Assembly (NCBI GenBank): GCA_964504385.1
Contig: CAZDEF010000001.1
Coordinates: 1 to 64,000 of the forward strand
Source: Limiplasma sp964504385
GTDB lineage: Bacteria > Bacillota > Clostridia > Christensenellales > Aristaeellaceae
DNA: 64,000 nucleotides
Direction: 5' to 3'
The position numbers and the translations under genes were made by a program. Of the stretch, positions 1 to 8,642 are shown piece after piece. The notes beneath the pieces were generated by a model, which did no database searches, was not told where the DNA came from, and saw only the letters and a program-made list of their open reading frames with translations. Every line of letters begins with the position of its first letter. The first letter of the stretch is position 1.

Positions 1-972
1 TATGCCAAGGGCGGCAAGATCGGCCTGTTCGGCGGCGCTGGCGTTGGCAAGACCGTGCTGATCATGGAACTGATCAACAACGTAGCCAAGCAGCACGGCG
101 GCCTGTCCGTGTTCGCAGGCGTTGGCGAGCGTACCCGCGAGGGCAACGACCTGTACAACGAGATGAAGGATAGCGGCGTTATCAACAAAACTGCGCTGGT
201 CTACGGCCAGATGAACGAGCCGCCGGGAGCACGTATGCGCGTGGCGCTGTCCGGTTTGACCATGGCCGAGTATTTCCGCGACCGTGAAAACCAGGACGTA
301 CTGCTCTTCATCGACAACATCTTCCGTTTCACGCAGGCCGGCTCTGAAGTGTCCGCTCTGCTGGGCCGCATGCCCAGCGCCGTGGGCTATCAGCCCACGC
401 TGGCCACCGAAATGGGCGCGCTGCAGGAGCGCATCACCTCCACCAAGAAGGGTTCCATCACCTCTGTTCAGGCCGTTTATGTGCCTGCGGACGACTTGAC
501 CGACCCTGCGCCCGCCACCACCTTTGCCCATTTGGACGCCACCACGGTTCTCAGCCGCAGCATCGCCTCTTTGGGCATCTATCCTGCTGTTGATCCGCTG
601 GATTCCACCAGCCGCATCCTCTCGCCCGAGATTGTGGGCAATGAACACTACGAAGTGGCCCGTGCCGTGCAGGGCATTCTGCAGCGCTACAAGGAGCTGC
701 AGGACATCATTGCCATCATGGGTATGGATGAACTGAGCGACGAAGACAAGCTGATCGTAGCCCGCGCCCGCAAGGTGCAGCGTTTCCTGAGCCAGCCGTT
801 CAGCGTTGCCGAACAGTTCACCGGCATGGAGGGCAAGTATGTGCCGCTGAAGGAAACCATCCGCGGCTTCAAGGAGATCATCGAAGGCAAGCACGACGAC
901 CTGCCCGAAAGCGCCTTCCTGTTCGTGGGCACCATCGACGAAGCTGTGGCCAAGGCCAAAAAGGGTGAGTGA
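1..972 (+). CDS. atpD: ATP synthase F1 subunit beta (5' end outside window)
   Basis: Catalytic beta subunit of the F1 part of F-type ATP synthase, which makes or hydrolyses ATP at the membrane. The frame is open from base 1 and 323 codons are visible. The Walker A motif GGAGVGKT lies at visible residues 11-18, so about 140 N-terminal codons are missing. The RMPSAVGYQPTL segment and the DELSDEDKL segment are typical of beta subunits. The stop codon is followed almost at once by atpC, as in standard atp operons. Truncation is due only to the window edge. Confidence 0.98.
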   Translation, partial: YAKGGKIGLFGGAGVGKTVLIMELINNVAKQHGGLSVFAGVGERTREGNDLYNEMKDSGVINKTALVYGQMNEPPGARMRVALSGLTMAEYFRDRENQDVLLFIDNIFRFTQAGSEVSALLGRMPSAVGYQPTLATEMGALQERITSTKKGSITSVQAVYVPADDLTDPAPATTFAHLDATTVLSRSIASLGIYPAVDPLDSTSRILSPEIVGNEHYEVARAVQGILQRYKELQDIIAIMGMDELSDEDKLIVARARKVQRFLSQPFSVAEQFTGMEGKYVPLKETIRGFKEIIEGKHDDLPESAFLFVGTIDEAVAKAKKGE

Positions 973-974
973 TC

Positions 975-1376
975 ATGGCAACGTTTCATTTGCAGATCGT
1001 AACTCCGGATCGCAAGGTCTTTGACGGCGAAGCCGAAAAGATCATCGTGCGCACCTTGGGCGGCGACATCTGCCTCCTCGCCCGCCATGCCAACTACGCC
1101 GCGCCCCTTGGCATTGGTCAGGCGAGCGTGACGGATGCCGAAGGCAATACCCGTGCAGCCGCTTGTTCCGGCGGTATGATCGGCGTAGCCGAGGGCGCTG
1201 TGCGCGTGATGGCCACCACCTTTGAGTGGGCAGAGGACATCGATCTTGCCCGTGCCAAGCAGGCTCATGAGGCCGCGCAGCAGCGTCTGACCGTGCTGGA
1301 TCGGCAGGACAAGGACTATGCCATTGTTGAAGCCAAGCTCAAACGCGCGCTTGCACGAATCCGCGCCAAGGGCTAA
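975..1376 (+). CDS. atpC: ATP synthase F1 subunit epsilon
   Basis: Epsilon subunit of the F1 central stalk, which couples rotation and inhibits ATP hydrolysis. The 133-residue product has the N-terminal beta-sandwich (MATFHLQIVTPDRKVF) and a C-terminal helical hairpin rich in Arg, Lys and Ala. ATG at 975 is preferred over an in-frame GTG at 969 because AAGGGTG at 962-967 is spaced correctly for it. The gene starts 2 bases after the atpD stop. It is the last gene of the operon and is followed by a terminator. Confidence 0.95.
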   Translation: MATFHLQIVTPDRKVFDGEAEKIIVRTLGGDICLLARHANYAAPLGIGQASVTDAEGNTRAAACSGGMIGVAEGAVRVMATTFEWAEDIDLARAKQAHEAAQQRLTVLDRQDKDYAIVEAKLKRALARIRAKG

Positions 1377-1420
1377 CCTCGCCGTCAGTTTGGATCGTTC
1401 CCCCATTTTTTCAAAACACA

Positions 1421-1461
1421 AGCAGCCCGTGGATCCGTCTTTTGAACGGTCACGGGCTGCT
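1421..1461. terminator. Bidirectional terminator between atpC and the glycosyltransferase gene
   Basis: AGCAGCCCGTG (1421-1431) pairs with CACGGGCTGCT (1451-1461). T-rich sequence follows on both strands. It separates the convergent atpC and glycosyltransferase genes. Confidence 0.8.
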
Positions 1462-1474
1462 TTGTTTGGATCCA

Positions 1475-2647
1475 TCAGCAAAGCGACAGGATCTTGTCCG
1501 CCGCTCCGGCAGCGCCGCTGCACTGGCGGAAGCCATCACCGATGGACTGCGCATTCTGAGCGTAGGAGGGGGTATTTAGTAGTTTTTCAAGCGAGGCTCG
1601 TATTCCTTCAACCGAAGCATCTTTCAGCCAAATACCGGCCTCCAGCTGTGAAATGCGTGCGGCCACGCCCTTTTGCTCCGATGTTTGAGGATACATCAGC
1701 AGGGGTACGCCAAAATACAGTGCTTCGCTGGCGCTGTTCATGCCGCAATGCGACAGAAAGGCGTCTGCCTGTGCAAGCACGGCGATCTGATCCACCTGCG
1801 CATGCACATGGATCTGCTCCGGCCATTCGCCAAGCAGCGCCAGATCCGCCTGCTGCCCAACGGCCAGTACCGCCTCGCAGTCCATCTGGCGCAGCGCCTG
1901 GATGCATCTGCGGTACAGCGGTATCATATCATTGTTGACCGTCCCCATCGACACATACACCATTTTATGCCTCCGCTTCAAATAGGGCTGTTCTACAGGG
2001 CGGATGGATGGCCCCACAAAAGCAAAGCGTTCTGGCGGAAACGTGTCGGCGCAAGGCTGAAACTGCGGCGAGGTATACACGATCGTGTGCGTATGCTCAT
2101 CGCTCTGTATCAGCTCCAGCACGGAGTGGATGGGATATCCATTCCGCTGCAAACGCCTGAGCTCGCGTTTCAAGCGTGGCAAGGCAAGCAGCAAGCTGAA
2201 GACCTGCTTGCCATCCTGCGGCATGATCCGCGCTGAATAGCGGTTAAACGCAAAGGTGGTCGTTGAGCACACAAACGGGATCCCCAGCTTTTGGGCGATC
2301 GCTTTGCCCCACACCGCCATGGAATCCGCCACGATGCAATCCGGTTGCAGCGTCTGCAGCTCCGCACACACAGGATCGTTCAGTGCAAGCGTGGTATCCA
2401 CCAGCACCTTGATGGACAGCTCGATATCTGCCCCCACTCTGGCTGCCTGCTTTGGCGTCAGCCTCTTCTCTGCATCAAAGCGGTCACAGGCCATAAAACG
2501 TGCACCGGCAGCTTCGATCTTTTCGCGCATCATCTCGTAAGAATAATACCACACTTCGTGGCCTCGGTTCACCAGTTCCCGCACCACGCCCAGCGTAGGA
2601 TTGGTGTGGCCATGCGCAGGAATGCAAAAAAACACGATCTTAGCCAT
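1475..2647 (-). CDS. MGT/UGT-type glycosyltransferase (GT1 family)
   Basis: Probable nucleotide-sugar-dependent glycosyltransferase of the GT1/MGT type, which transfers a sugar to a small acceptor such as a lipid, macrolide or sterol-like compound. The 390-residue length fits the family. The N-terminus (MAKIVFFCIPAHGHTNP) matches the acceptor-side Rossmann domain. The C-terminal part has the donor-binding signature HCGMNSASEALYFGVPLL, in which the HCG..S.SEAL pattern is diagnostic. The start overlaps the upstream AbrB gene by 8 bases, so the two are translationally linked. The acceptor cannot be predicted. Resistance by drug glycosylation or glycolipid synthesis are both possible. Confidence 0.85.
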   Translation of the reverse strand: MAKIVFFCIPAHGHTNPTLGVVRELVNRGHEVWYYSYEMMREKIEAAGARFMACDRFDAEKRLTPKQAARVGADIELSIKVLVDTTLALNDPVCAELQTLQPDCIVADSMAVWGKAIAQKLGIPFVCSTTTFAFNRYSARIMPQDGKQVFSLLLALPRLKRELRRLQRNGYPIHSVLELIQSDEHTHTIVYTSPQFQPCADTFPPERFAFVGPSIRPVEQPYLKRRHKMVYVSMGTVNNDMIPLYRRCIQALRQMDCEAVLAVGQQADLALLGEWPEQIHVHAQVDQIAVLAQADAFLSHCGMNSASEALYFGVPLLMYPQTSEQKGVAARISQLEAGIWLKDASVEGIRASLEKLLNTPSYAQNAQSIGDGFRQCSGAAGAADKILSLC

Positions 2648-2873
2648 TCGGCTCCTCCTTGCTTTCCGCTGCCATCACTTCAAAAAGCCTGTTCATGTGC
2701 TGATCCCGCAGGCGTTTGGGCGGGATGGCGATGCCGCGCTCCTCATCCCCCAGCACCAGAATGGATTCTCCGGGCTTGAAATCAAAGAGCTCCCGCGCTT
2801 CCTTCGGGATGACAAACTGTCCTTTTTCCCCGATCTTGACGATCCATGCATGCTTGCCTTTGGGCATCTCCAT
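2640..2873 (-). CDS. AbrB/MazE/SpoVT-domain transcription regulator
   Basis: A 77-residue swapped-hairpin DNA-binding protein. The pattern WIVKIGEKGQFVIPKEARE followed by a segment ending SILVLGDEERG is the AbrB/SpoVT fold. The ATG at 2873 has GGAGGAGC ten bases upstream. The gene sits at the head of a two-gene unit with the glycosyltransferase and has a strong promoter overlapping an inverted repeat, so autoregulation is likely. No toxin gene lies beside it, so a MazE-type antitoxin role is not supported. The C-terminus (MNRLFEVMAAES) could mediate dimer contacts. Confidence 0.88.
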   Translation of the reverse strand: MEMPKGKHAWIVKIGEKGQFVIPKEARELFDFKPGESILVLGDEERGIAIPPKRLRDQHMNRLFEVMAAESKEEPNG

Positions 2874-2890
2874 GGCGACCCGCTCCTCCC

Positions 2891-2938
2891 AGTATGATCA
2901 TTCATACAAATCATACTCCGTTTGTGAACAAATGTCAA
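2891..2938 (-). promoter_or_regulatory. Promoter and candidate operator of the AbrB-glycosyltransferase unit
   Basis: On the minus strand TTGACA (2933-2938) and TATGAT (2910-2915) are 17 bases apart. The inverted repeat AGTATGAT (2891-2898) and ATCATACT (2910-2917), separated by 11 bases, covers the -10 box and the expected transcription start. This is a natural site for repression by the AbrB-like product. Confidence 0.75.
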
Positions 2939-2982
2939 TTCCCAGCCATCAACAGCTTCAGCTCAACCACAGAAAGCAGCAA

Positions 2983-3015
2983 AACCGCCCGATGCTTCCT
3001 CGTCATCGGGCGGTT
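2983..3015 (-). terminator. Terminator after the TfoX-like gene
   Basis: AACCGCCCGATG (2983-2994) pairs with CATCGGGCGGTT (3004-3015). Four Ts follow on the minus strand. Confidence 0.8.
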
Positions 3016-3030
3016 CTTAACGCTGTCGTC

Positions 3031-3339
3031 CTATTTCTTTGGGGCAGTAAGCTCGTCATACATAGCCTGAAACAGCTGTCTCAAGAATTCCTTGTTATCC
3101 ACATCGTCCACCCGTAGCATCGGCTTCGCCCCTTCATAAGGCGCTTCGCGAATTGCATCCGGCATCAGAGAAAGCGCGGCCCGAACCGGCTTGACAAGTA
3201 GCCGGTCATCATATATGCCCCCAACGATCCGTCCGCGATCATAGAGGATATACTCGCCCATCATTGCTCGATAGGTGATCTCTCCCGTTCCGGAAAGCTG
3301 CTCCAATATAAAATCCAAATACCCTTTGCTTGAAGCCAT
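3031..3339 (-). CDS. TfoX N-terminal-domain protein
   Basis: A 102-residue protein with the TfoX_N fold, recognisable by the MMGEYILYDRGRIVGGIYDDRLLVKP-type region and the 'KPMLRVDDVDNKEFLRQLF' tail (residue runs abbreviated to the family pattern). In Gammaproteobacteria the full TfoX protein activates competence genes, but isolated N-terminal-domain proteins in Firmicutes have no established role. ATG at 3339 is chosen because GGTGAGGTGG lies just upstream; the frame is open further upstream without a ribosome binding site. It is flanked by terminators on both sides and so appears monocistronic. Confidence 0.8.
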   Translation of the reverse strand: MASSKGYLDFILEQLSGTGEITYRAMMGEYILYDRGRIVGGIYDDRLLVKPVRAALSLMPDAIREAPYEGAKPMLRVDDVDNKEFLRQLFQAMYDELTAPKK

Positions 3340-3367
3340 ATTCCACCTCACCAAACTGAAAGCAAGC

Positions 3368-3403
3368 AAAAACCACCCGTCCCTTTTCGTTCGGATGGTT
3401 TTT
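3368..3403 (-). terminator. Terminator after galE
   Basis: A stem of about 12 pairs with one mismatch (3368-3379 with 3392-3403) is followed by T-rich sequence on the minus strand. Confidence 0.7.
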
Positions 3404-3456
3404 GACGTGTCATTTCAGCTTTTTGATTCTTTCTGCCGCCGCTTGGCGGGCAGGGA

Positions 3457-4470
3457 TCAATCGCGATAGCCGTTCGGGTTCTGGCTCTGCCAGCGCCACG
3501 AATCGCGGCACATATCGTCCAGCGTCTTGCGGGCTACCCACCCCAGCTTCTCATGCGCCTTTTCAGCATTGGCATAGCAGCGCGCCACATCACCCGGGCG
3601 GCGTTCCACAATGGTATAAGGAATCGGGATCCCATTCACACGCATGAAGGTGTTCACCAGATCCAGCACGCTGTAGCCAGTACCGGTGCCCAAATTGAAC
3701 ACCTCGCAGCCTGTGTGGTTCAACAGATAGCCGCACGCGGACACCTGCCCCTGCGCCAGAACCACCACGTGGATGTAATCTCGCACGCCGGTACCATCGC
3801 GGGTCTGGTAATCGTTGCCGAATACGCGCAGCTGCTGCAGCTTGCCGGAAGCCACCTGCGTGATGTAGGGCATCAGGTTGTTGGGGATCCCCACGGGATC
3901 CTCGCCGATCAGGCCGCTTTCATGCGCGCCGATAGGATTGAAATAGCGCAGCAGTGCCACGGACCAGTCCGGGTTGGCATGCGCCACATCCTGCAGGATC
4001 TGCTCGTTCATGTACTTTGTCCAGCCGTAAGGGTTGGTGCAGCCGGTGGGCATGGTCTCCACCAGCGGCATATTGTCCGATACGCCATAGACAGTTGCAG
4101 AGGAGCTGAACACAATGCGCTTCACGCCGTGTTTGCGCATCACCTCGCACAGGGTAAGGGTGGAATCCAGATTGTTGCGGTAGTATTCCAGCGGTTTGGC
4201 CACGCTTTCCCCCACGGCCTTATATCCGGCAAAATGGATGACCGCGTCAAAAGCATGGGCTTCAAACACCTTTTCCAGCGTCTCGGCGTTGCAAACATCC
4301 ACATTGTACCAGCATACCGGTTTTCCAGTGATGGTCTCCAGCCGCTCGATCACACGCTCGCTGGCGTTGTAGAAATTATCGGCAATCACGGCCTCGTGGC
4401 CGGCATTGAACAGTTCCACATAGGTATGGGACCCGATGAATCCGGCGCCGCCGGTAAGCAGGATCTTCAT
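3457..4470 (-). CDS. galE: UDP-glucose 4-epimerase
   Basis: Interconverts UDP-glucose and UDP-galactose in the cytoplasm, supplying galactose units for surface polysaccharide or running the Leloir pathway. The 337-residue length is normal. The NAD-binding motif GGAGFIGS is at residues 7-14, the catalytic Ser/Thr region FSSSATVYG at 121-129, and Tyr148-x3-Lys152 in NPYGWTK. The usual Arg of NPYGRTK is Trp here, which is outside the catalytic pair. It lies 20 bases after the nucleotidyltransferase gene with its own AGAAGGAGAA site, as last gene of a polysaccharide operon. No galK or galT is nearby, which favours biosynthesis over galactose catabolism. Confidence 0.96.
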   Translation of the reverse strand: MKILLTGGAGFIGSHTYVELFNAGHEAVIADNFYNASERVIERLETITGKPVCWYNVDVCNAETLEKVFEAHAFDAVIHFAGYKAVGESVAKPLEYYRNNLDSTLTLCEVMRKHGVKRIVFSSSATVYGVSDNMPLVETMPTGCTNPYGWTKYMNEQILQDVAHANPDWSVALLRYFNPIGAHESGLIGEDPVGIPNNLMPYITQVASGKLQQLRVFGNDYQTRDGTGVRDYIHVVVLAQGQVSACGYLLNHTGCEVFNLGTGTGYSVLDLVNTFMRVNGIPIPYTIVERRPGDVARCYANAEKAHEKLGWVARKTLDDMCRDSWRWQSQNPNGYRD

Positions 4471-4490
4471 GGCAATTCTCCTTCTATCAC

Positions 4491-5393
4491 TCAGAACAGC
4501 TTTTCGGGATAGGTGCCGTTTTCATGCATCTTTTTCAGCTCGGCCTGCACATAGGGCTTATCTTCCTGATAGGTCACGCCAAACCACACCGCATGGGTGG
4601 ACAGCACGTCGATCTGCAAGTCTTCCTCATGCATCAGCTGATCCACCAGCACAGGCAGCACATACTCCGCCTTCATCTCATCGGGAGACAGCGAACGGAG
4701 GAACTTGTCAAAATGCTCCTGCGCCTTCACAAACAGCCACGGGGTAAAGCCGAAGAAGTTCATGCTCACCAAGCACTCGGGATCCAAGATCACGCCCGCA
4801 GGATCCTTTTCAGTATCGCGGATGGTGCCGTCCGGGAAGGGCTGGATCTTATAGGTCTCCGTCACGGACTGCAGATGACCAGCTTCATCCACGGCGCACA
4901 CGCCGCGGGTCACATGACCGTTTTCGCTTACGGTGTTCTTCAGATAGTAGCCCACCATGCAGCCATGCTTTTCATCATTCAGCTTTTCCAGATGATTTGC
5001 CATGGTCTGGAATGCATCCGCGCCATAGTAGTCGTCGGCGTTCAGCACTGCAAAGGGCTCATGGATCAAATTCTTCGCCGAAAGGATGGCATGAACGGTG
5101 CCCAGCGGCTTCACGCGGTCTGCGGGAACCGTGCCCTCGGGCAGGTCGCTCAGCTCCTGAAACGCGTATTCGACCTGAATCTTATCCTTCACCAGATCGC
5201 CCACGCGGGTACGGAAGCTCTCCTCAAAGCTGTGCTTGATGATGAAAACGACCTTGGTAAAGCCCGCCTTGATCGCATCATAAATGGAATAGAGCATCAG
5301 CACTTCATTGTTGGGGCCCATGCCATCGATCTGCTTGTTTCCGCCGTAGCGGGATCCCATACCAGCTGCCATGATGAGTAAGGTTTTATCCAT
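4491..5393 (-). CDS. Sugar-phosphate nucleotidyltransferase
   Basis: A 300-residue NTP-transferase-family protein that should join a nucleoside triphosphate to a sugar 1-phosphate. The N-terminal nucleotide-binding loop MAAGMGSRYGG, the KPLGTVHAIL segment and the metal-binding FAVLNADDYYG segment are typical. Its place between an initiating sugar transferase and galE suggests that it supplies an activated sugar such as UDP-glucose for surface polysaccharide. The sequence is not a canonical GalU or RfbA, so no symbol is given. The start is supported by AAAGGAT upstream. Confidence 0.85.
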   Translation of the reverse strand: MDKTLLIMAAGMGSRYGGNKQIDGMGPNNEVLMLYSIYDAIKAGFTKVVFIIKHSFEESFRTRVGDLVKDKIQVEYAFQELSDLPEGTVPADRVKPLGTVHAILSAKNLIHEPFAVLNADDYYGADAFQTMANHLEKLNDEKHGCMVGYYLKNTVSENGHVTRGVCAVDEAGHLQSVTETYKIQPFPDGTIRDTEKDPAGVILDPECLVSMNFFGFTPWLFVKAQEHFDKFLRSLSPDEMKAEYVLPVLVDQLMHEEDLQIDVLSTHAVWFGVTYQEDKPYVQAELKKMHENGTYPEKLF

Positions 5394-5456
5394 CTTTCAT
5401 GATCCTTTCGTATCATATTTATTGGTGAACCCGTTTTGCCGGGGAAACCGATGGAT

Positions 5457-6902
5457 TTACAGCGCCGCACTCACAGGCGGCTGGCGCTTTCCGCTGCTTT
5501 TGCCGTGCTGCGCCTTGGGCTCCACACGCATTTCAGGGCAGTCCACCTGCTTGGTGCCAAAGCCCTCGGTGCTGTCGCGGCGGAAAAAGATCGTCAGCGT
5601 GCGCAGCAGCAGCTTGAAATCATATGCGAGCGAAAAGCTCTCGATGTACATCAGATCTAGAATCGCCTTGTCCTTCGGGCTGGTGTTGTACTTGCCTTCG
5701 ATCTGCGCCAGACCAGTCAGACCCGCCTTCATCTGCTGACGGTAGCGGAATTCCGGCACCTCGCGGGTATAGCGATCCACATTCTCCAGCATCTCCGGCC
5801 GCGGGCCCACAAGGCTCATTTCGCCGCGCAGCACGTTGAGCAACTGCGGCAGCTCATCAATGCGGTACTTGCGCAGGAATCTGCCCACAGGCGTTACGCG
5901 GTCATCATCCTGCCGCGCAGATACATTGGCCGCATCCTCATACATCGTGCGGAATTTGATGATCTCAAACACCGTGCCGTTGAGCGTGGCGCGCTTCTGC
6001 TTGAACAGTACCGATCCGTTGCCGGACGCCTTCAGCACCAGCGTAGTGACCAGCATGATCGGGCTGGCGATGATCAACCCGACCAGACTGATGAGAATAT
6101 CGCATGTCCGCTTGGCAAACAGCTGAAACAGCGTGGGCTGCATGCGATGAATGTGCAAAAACGGCGTATCATCCAGAATGGTGGGCTGAGCCGTAGAGAT
6201 GATCACGTCTTCCAACTCCGCCAGCAGGTAGATGGTTTTGTTGTGCTTGTAGCAATAAGACTGCAGCAGCGCTTCCTCCGTATCCGGGATCCCGGCCAGA
6301 AAGATGACCTCGTGCTCCAGAATGGTCTTGCGCACATCGGGGCATTCATAGTGCACCACGTCCGTCAGCTTGTACTTGCGCTTATGCGTGCTCATTTTGG
6401 CGGCCACATGCCGCGCCAGCTCCTGCGATGAGGTGATGATGCAGCAGTCCTGCGGCGGCGTAATGCGGAAATACACCGAATACCCTAGGCTGACAAACAG
6501 ATAGATGATCCCCAGCTGCAGCACGAAAGCCCCCGCCATCAGCGCCAGATCTTCGCTGACGAGGGTGAGAGTGGCGTTGGCCTCCGGGTTGTTGGGGTTG
6601 GTGTTCATGATCTGCAGGATCACATAGGTAATGGCATCGGTGAAAAAAGTGGAAAGCGAAATGCTGGCAAACACCGTGCGCTTTTTCTTGATATCAATGT
6701 CGTAGCCGCCATACACGGCCGTCAGCAGCAGCATGGAGCAGAAAAAAGTGGCCATGGTAGCGGCTGCAGTACGGCTGAGGTTTAGAATGGCGGAGTTGGT
6801 GATGGACAGCATGCCGAAATAGGCAAGAAACAAAAACAGATACATCAATGCCTGAAAGCTGAGTTTCATCAGCTGCGTGGCATAAAAATGCTTGCGCTCC
6901 AT
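5457..6902 (-). CDS. Polyprenyl-phosphate sugar transferase initiating exopolysaccharide (WbaP/WcaJ type)
   Basis: Integral membrane enzyme that transfers a sugar 1-phosphate from a nucleotide sugar to undecaprenyl phosphate, the first step of polysaccharide repeat-unit assembly. The 481-residue protein has four or five N-terminal membrane segments, a central nucleotide-fold-like region, another hydrophobic segment near residue 290, and the C-terminal catalytic domain with KFRTMYEDA, YRIDELPQLLNV and GEMSLVGPRPEM. The ATG at 6902 follows GGAGG; an upstream in-frame start at 6989 is rejected because it lies before the predicted transcription start. It heads an operon with the nucleotidyltransferase and galE. 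Confidence 0.92.
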   Translation of the reverse strand: MERKHFYATQLMKLSFQALMYLFLFLAYFGMLSITNSAILNLSRTAAATMATFFCSMLLLTAVYGGYDIDIKKKRTVFASISLSTFFTDAITYVILQIMNTNPNNPEANATLTLVSEDLALMAGAFVLQLGIIYLFVSLGYSVYFRITPPQDCCIITSSQELARHVAAKMSTHKRKYKLTDVVHYECPDVRKTILEHEVIFLAGIPDTEEALLQSYCYKHNKTIYLLAELEDVIISTAQPTILDDTPFLHIHRMQPTLFQLFAKRTCDILISLVGLIIASPIMLVTTLVLKASGNGSVLFKQKRATLNGTVFEIIKFRTMYEDAANVSARQDDDRVTPVGRFLRKYRIDELPQLLNVLRGEMSLVGPRPEMLENVDRYTREVPEFRYRQQMKAGLTGLAQIEGKYNTSPKDKAILDLMYIESFSLAYDFKLLLRTLTIFFRRDSTEGFGTKQVDCPEMRVEPKAQHGKSSGKRQPPVSAAL

Positions 6903-6979
6903 ATCCAAAAGAGCCTCCAATGGCTGGAACACTGCGGCAAACAGGGCTGTTTTCACGCAGCGCCCAAAGATACAGTTTA

Positions 6980-7008
6980 AGCATAACACTTGTAACGGTC
7001 AGTGTCAA
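6980..7008 (-). promoter_or_regulatory. Promoter of the polysaccharide operon
   Basis: Minus strand TTGACA (7003-7008), 17-base spacer, TATGCT (6980-6985). The expected transcript starts near 6973, about 70 bases before the sugar transferase ATG. Confidence 0.75.
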
Positions 7009-7030
7009 GATACGCGTTTTTTCCAAAAGG

Positions 7031-7064
7031 AACGCCATGTTTCCTTTTGCGGCAACATGGCGTT
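7031..7064 (-). terminator. Terminator after sdaAA
   Basis: AACGCCATGTT (7031-7041) pairs with AACATGGCGTT (7054-7064), followed by CCTTTTGG on the minus strand. Confidence 0.7.
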
Positions 7065-7086
7065 TCGACGGGTTCATTTCGTATCT

Positions 7087-7959
7087 TTATCGATTCACAG
7101 CGCTCATTTTCTCAGCAATTTTGGTGGCAAAGGGGGTACCAGCCACACCGCCCAGTCCTGTCTCGCGCAAGGACACATCCATCTTGTCGCCCACATCGCG
7201 CATGGCCAAAATCACTTCATCCGGCGGCACAGCGGAACGGATCCCCGCCAGCGCCATGTCCGCGCTGCACATGGCCACCATCGCGCCGGCCGCATTGCGC
7301 TTCACGCAAGGCACCTCCACCAGACCGGCGATGGGATCACACACCAGACCGAGCAGGCTCTTGAGGGCCATTGCCGCCGCATGGCACACAGCCTGCGCGC
7401 TGCCTCCGGCCAGATAGCACACTGCAGCAGCAGCCATGGCGCTGGCCGTGCCGATCTCGTACTGGCAGCCGCCCGCCGCCCCCGCGATGGATGCCTTGGT
7501 GGCGATGACCTGTCCGATGGCGCCCGCCACATACAGTGCGCGCACGATCGCATCATCGTCCAGTTTTTCGCGCTGCTGATACGGCAGCAGCACTGCCGGC
7601 ATCACCCCGCAGCTGCCCGCTGTGGGCGCAGCGACGATGCACTTCATGCAGGCGTTGTTCTCGCCCATCTCCAAGGCCTGTGAGATCACCTGACCGATAT
7701 ACGGGCCGCAAATCGTACGCCCCTGTTCCACATAGGCGCGCATTTTTCCGCCGTCACCGCCCACCATGCCGCTGGCCGAACGCAGCGAGGCGCAATAGCC
7801 CGCAGCAGAGTGCTGCATGGCGGCAAACATCTCGCACATCCGTTCATAGGATTCCTCGGGCGTTACGCCCCGCTCCACGCAGTCGCTCTCGCGCACCACT
7901 TCAAACATATCACGCTGTTCGCATGCGCTTTCCAGCGCCGCAAGCGATTCAATGGCCAT
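7087..7959 (-). CDS. sdaAA: L-serine dehydratase, iron-sulfur alpha subunit
   Basis: Catalytic subunit of the oxygen-sensitive [4Fe-4S] L-serine dehydratase, which converts serine to pyruvate and ammonia. The 290-residue protein contains the conserved AAPTAGSCGVMPAVLLPY region and further cysteines in VCHAAAMALKSLLGLVCDPIAG and VEVPCVKRN, as expected for cluster ligands. It follows sdaAB by 17 bases, the usual Firmicutes beta-then-alpha order. It is the last gene of the pgsBCW-sda unit. Serine deamination gives energy and pyruvate in amino-acid-fermenting anaerobes. Confidence 0.95.
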   Translation of the reverse strand: MAIESLAALESACEQRDMFEVVRESDCVERGVTPEESYERMCEMFAAMQHSAAGYCASLRSASGMVGGDGGKMRAYVEQGRTICGPYIGQVISQALEMGENNACMKCIVAAPTAGSCGVMPAVLLPYQQREKLDDDAIVRALYVAGAIGQVIATKASIAGAAGGCQYEIGTASAMAAAAVCYLAGGSAQAVCHAAAMALKSLLGLVCDPIAGLVEVPCVKRNAAGAMVAMCSADMALAGIRSAVPPDEVILAMRDVGDKMDVSLRETGLGGVAGTPFATKIAEKMSAVNR

Positions 7960-7976
7960 CTTTCTGCCTCCTTTTA

Positions 7977-8642
7977 TCAGCGGTCGCCCGAAATAGCCGT
8001 CACGCCGATGATTCCTTCGATCTCTTTCATCCGCTGCAATGTATCCGCAGAAACGCTCTTGTCGGTTTCAATGATCATCACAGCGTTTCCGCCGGGATAG
8101 TCGCGGTGGATCTGCAGGGATGCGATGTTTACCTTTTCCTGCGCCAGCATGCCGGCCACACTTCCCACCATGCCGGGCTGATCGACATTCTGCACGATCA
8201 GCGTAGGCAGATCGCCCGCAAACTTGACGTGCAGGCCATTGAGCTCCATCACCATGATGCGCCCGCCGCCCAGCGAGCAGGCTTCCACGCTCAGCTGCTT
8301 GCCGCTCTTGCCTTCCAGCTCCAGTCGGGCCGTATTGGGATGCTCGGCATTCAGCTTGGAATACTCAAACGCAAACGCCAGTCCATTCCCCTCTGCCCAG
8401 CGGAAACTGTCCGCGATCCGCTCGTCATTGGGCTTATAGCCCAGCAGACCGGCAATCAAAGCACGATCCGTGCCGTGGCCGCGGCCAGTCGCTGCAAACG
8501 AACCATACAGCGTGATCTTGGCTTTGCGCGGCGTGCCCTCTCCCAGCAAGCGCCGCGCCGTCAGTCCAATGCGGGCTGCGCCTGCGGTGTGCGAACTGCT
8601 GGGGCCGACCATGACAGGGCCCAGAATATCAAACAGGTTCAT
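7977..8642 (-). CDS. sdaAB: L-serine dehydratase, iron-sulfur beta subunit
   Basis: Beta subunit of the two-chain L-serine dehydratase. The 221-residue protein opens with the family signature NLFDILGPVMVGPSSSHTAGA, in which GPSSSHTAGA is diagnostic. It ends in an ACT-like regulatory domain (NVDQPGMVGSVAGMLAQEK). ATG at 8642 is fixed by GAAAGGGGAAT upstream and by the ATGA overlap with the pgsW stop, so it is probably translated by coupling with pgsW. That physical link to a polyglutamate gene is unusual. Confidence 0.95.
   Translation of the reverse strand: MNLFDILGPVMVGPSSSHTAGAARIGLTARRLLGEGTPRKAKITLYGSFAATGRGHGTDRALIAGLLGYKPNDERIADSFRWAEGNGLAFAFEYSKLNAEHPNTARLELEGKSGKQLSVEACSLGGGRIMVMELNGLHVKFAGDLPTLIVQNVDQPGMVGSVAGMLAQEKVNIASLQIHRDYPGGNAVMIIETDKSVSADTLQRMKEIEGIIGVTAISGDR

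Noticed and set aside
2640..2873. AbrB gene as the antitoxin of a toxin-antitoxin pair
   Set aside because: The overlapping neighbour is a 390-residue glycosyltransferase, not a MazF or VapC-type toxin.
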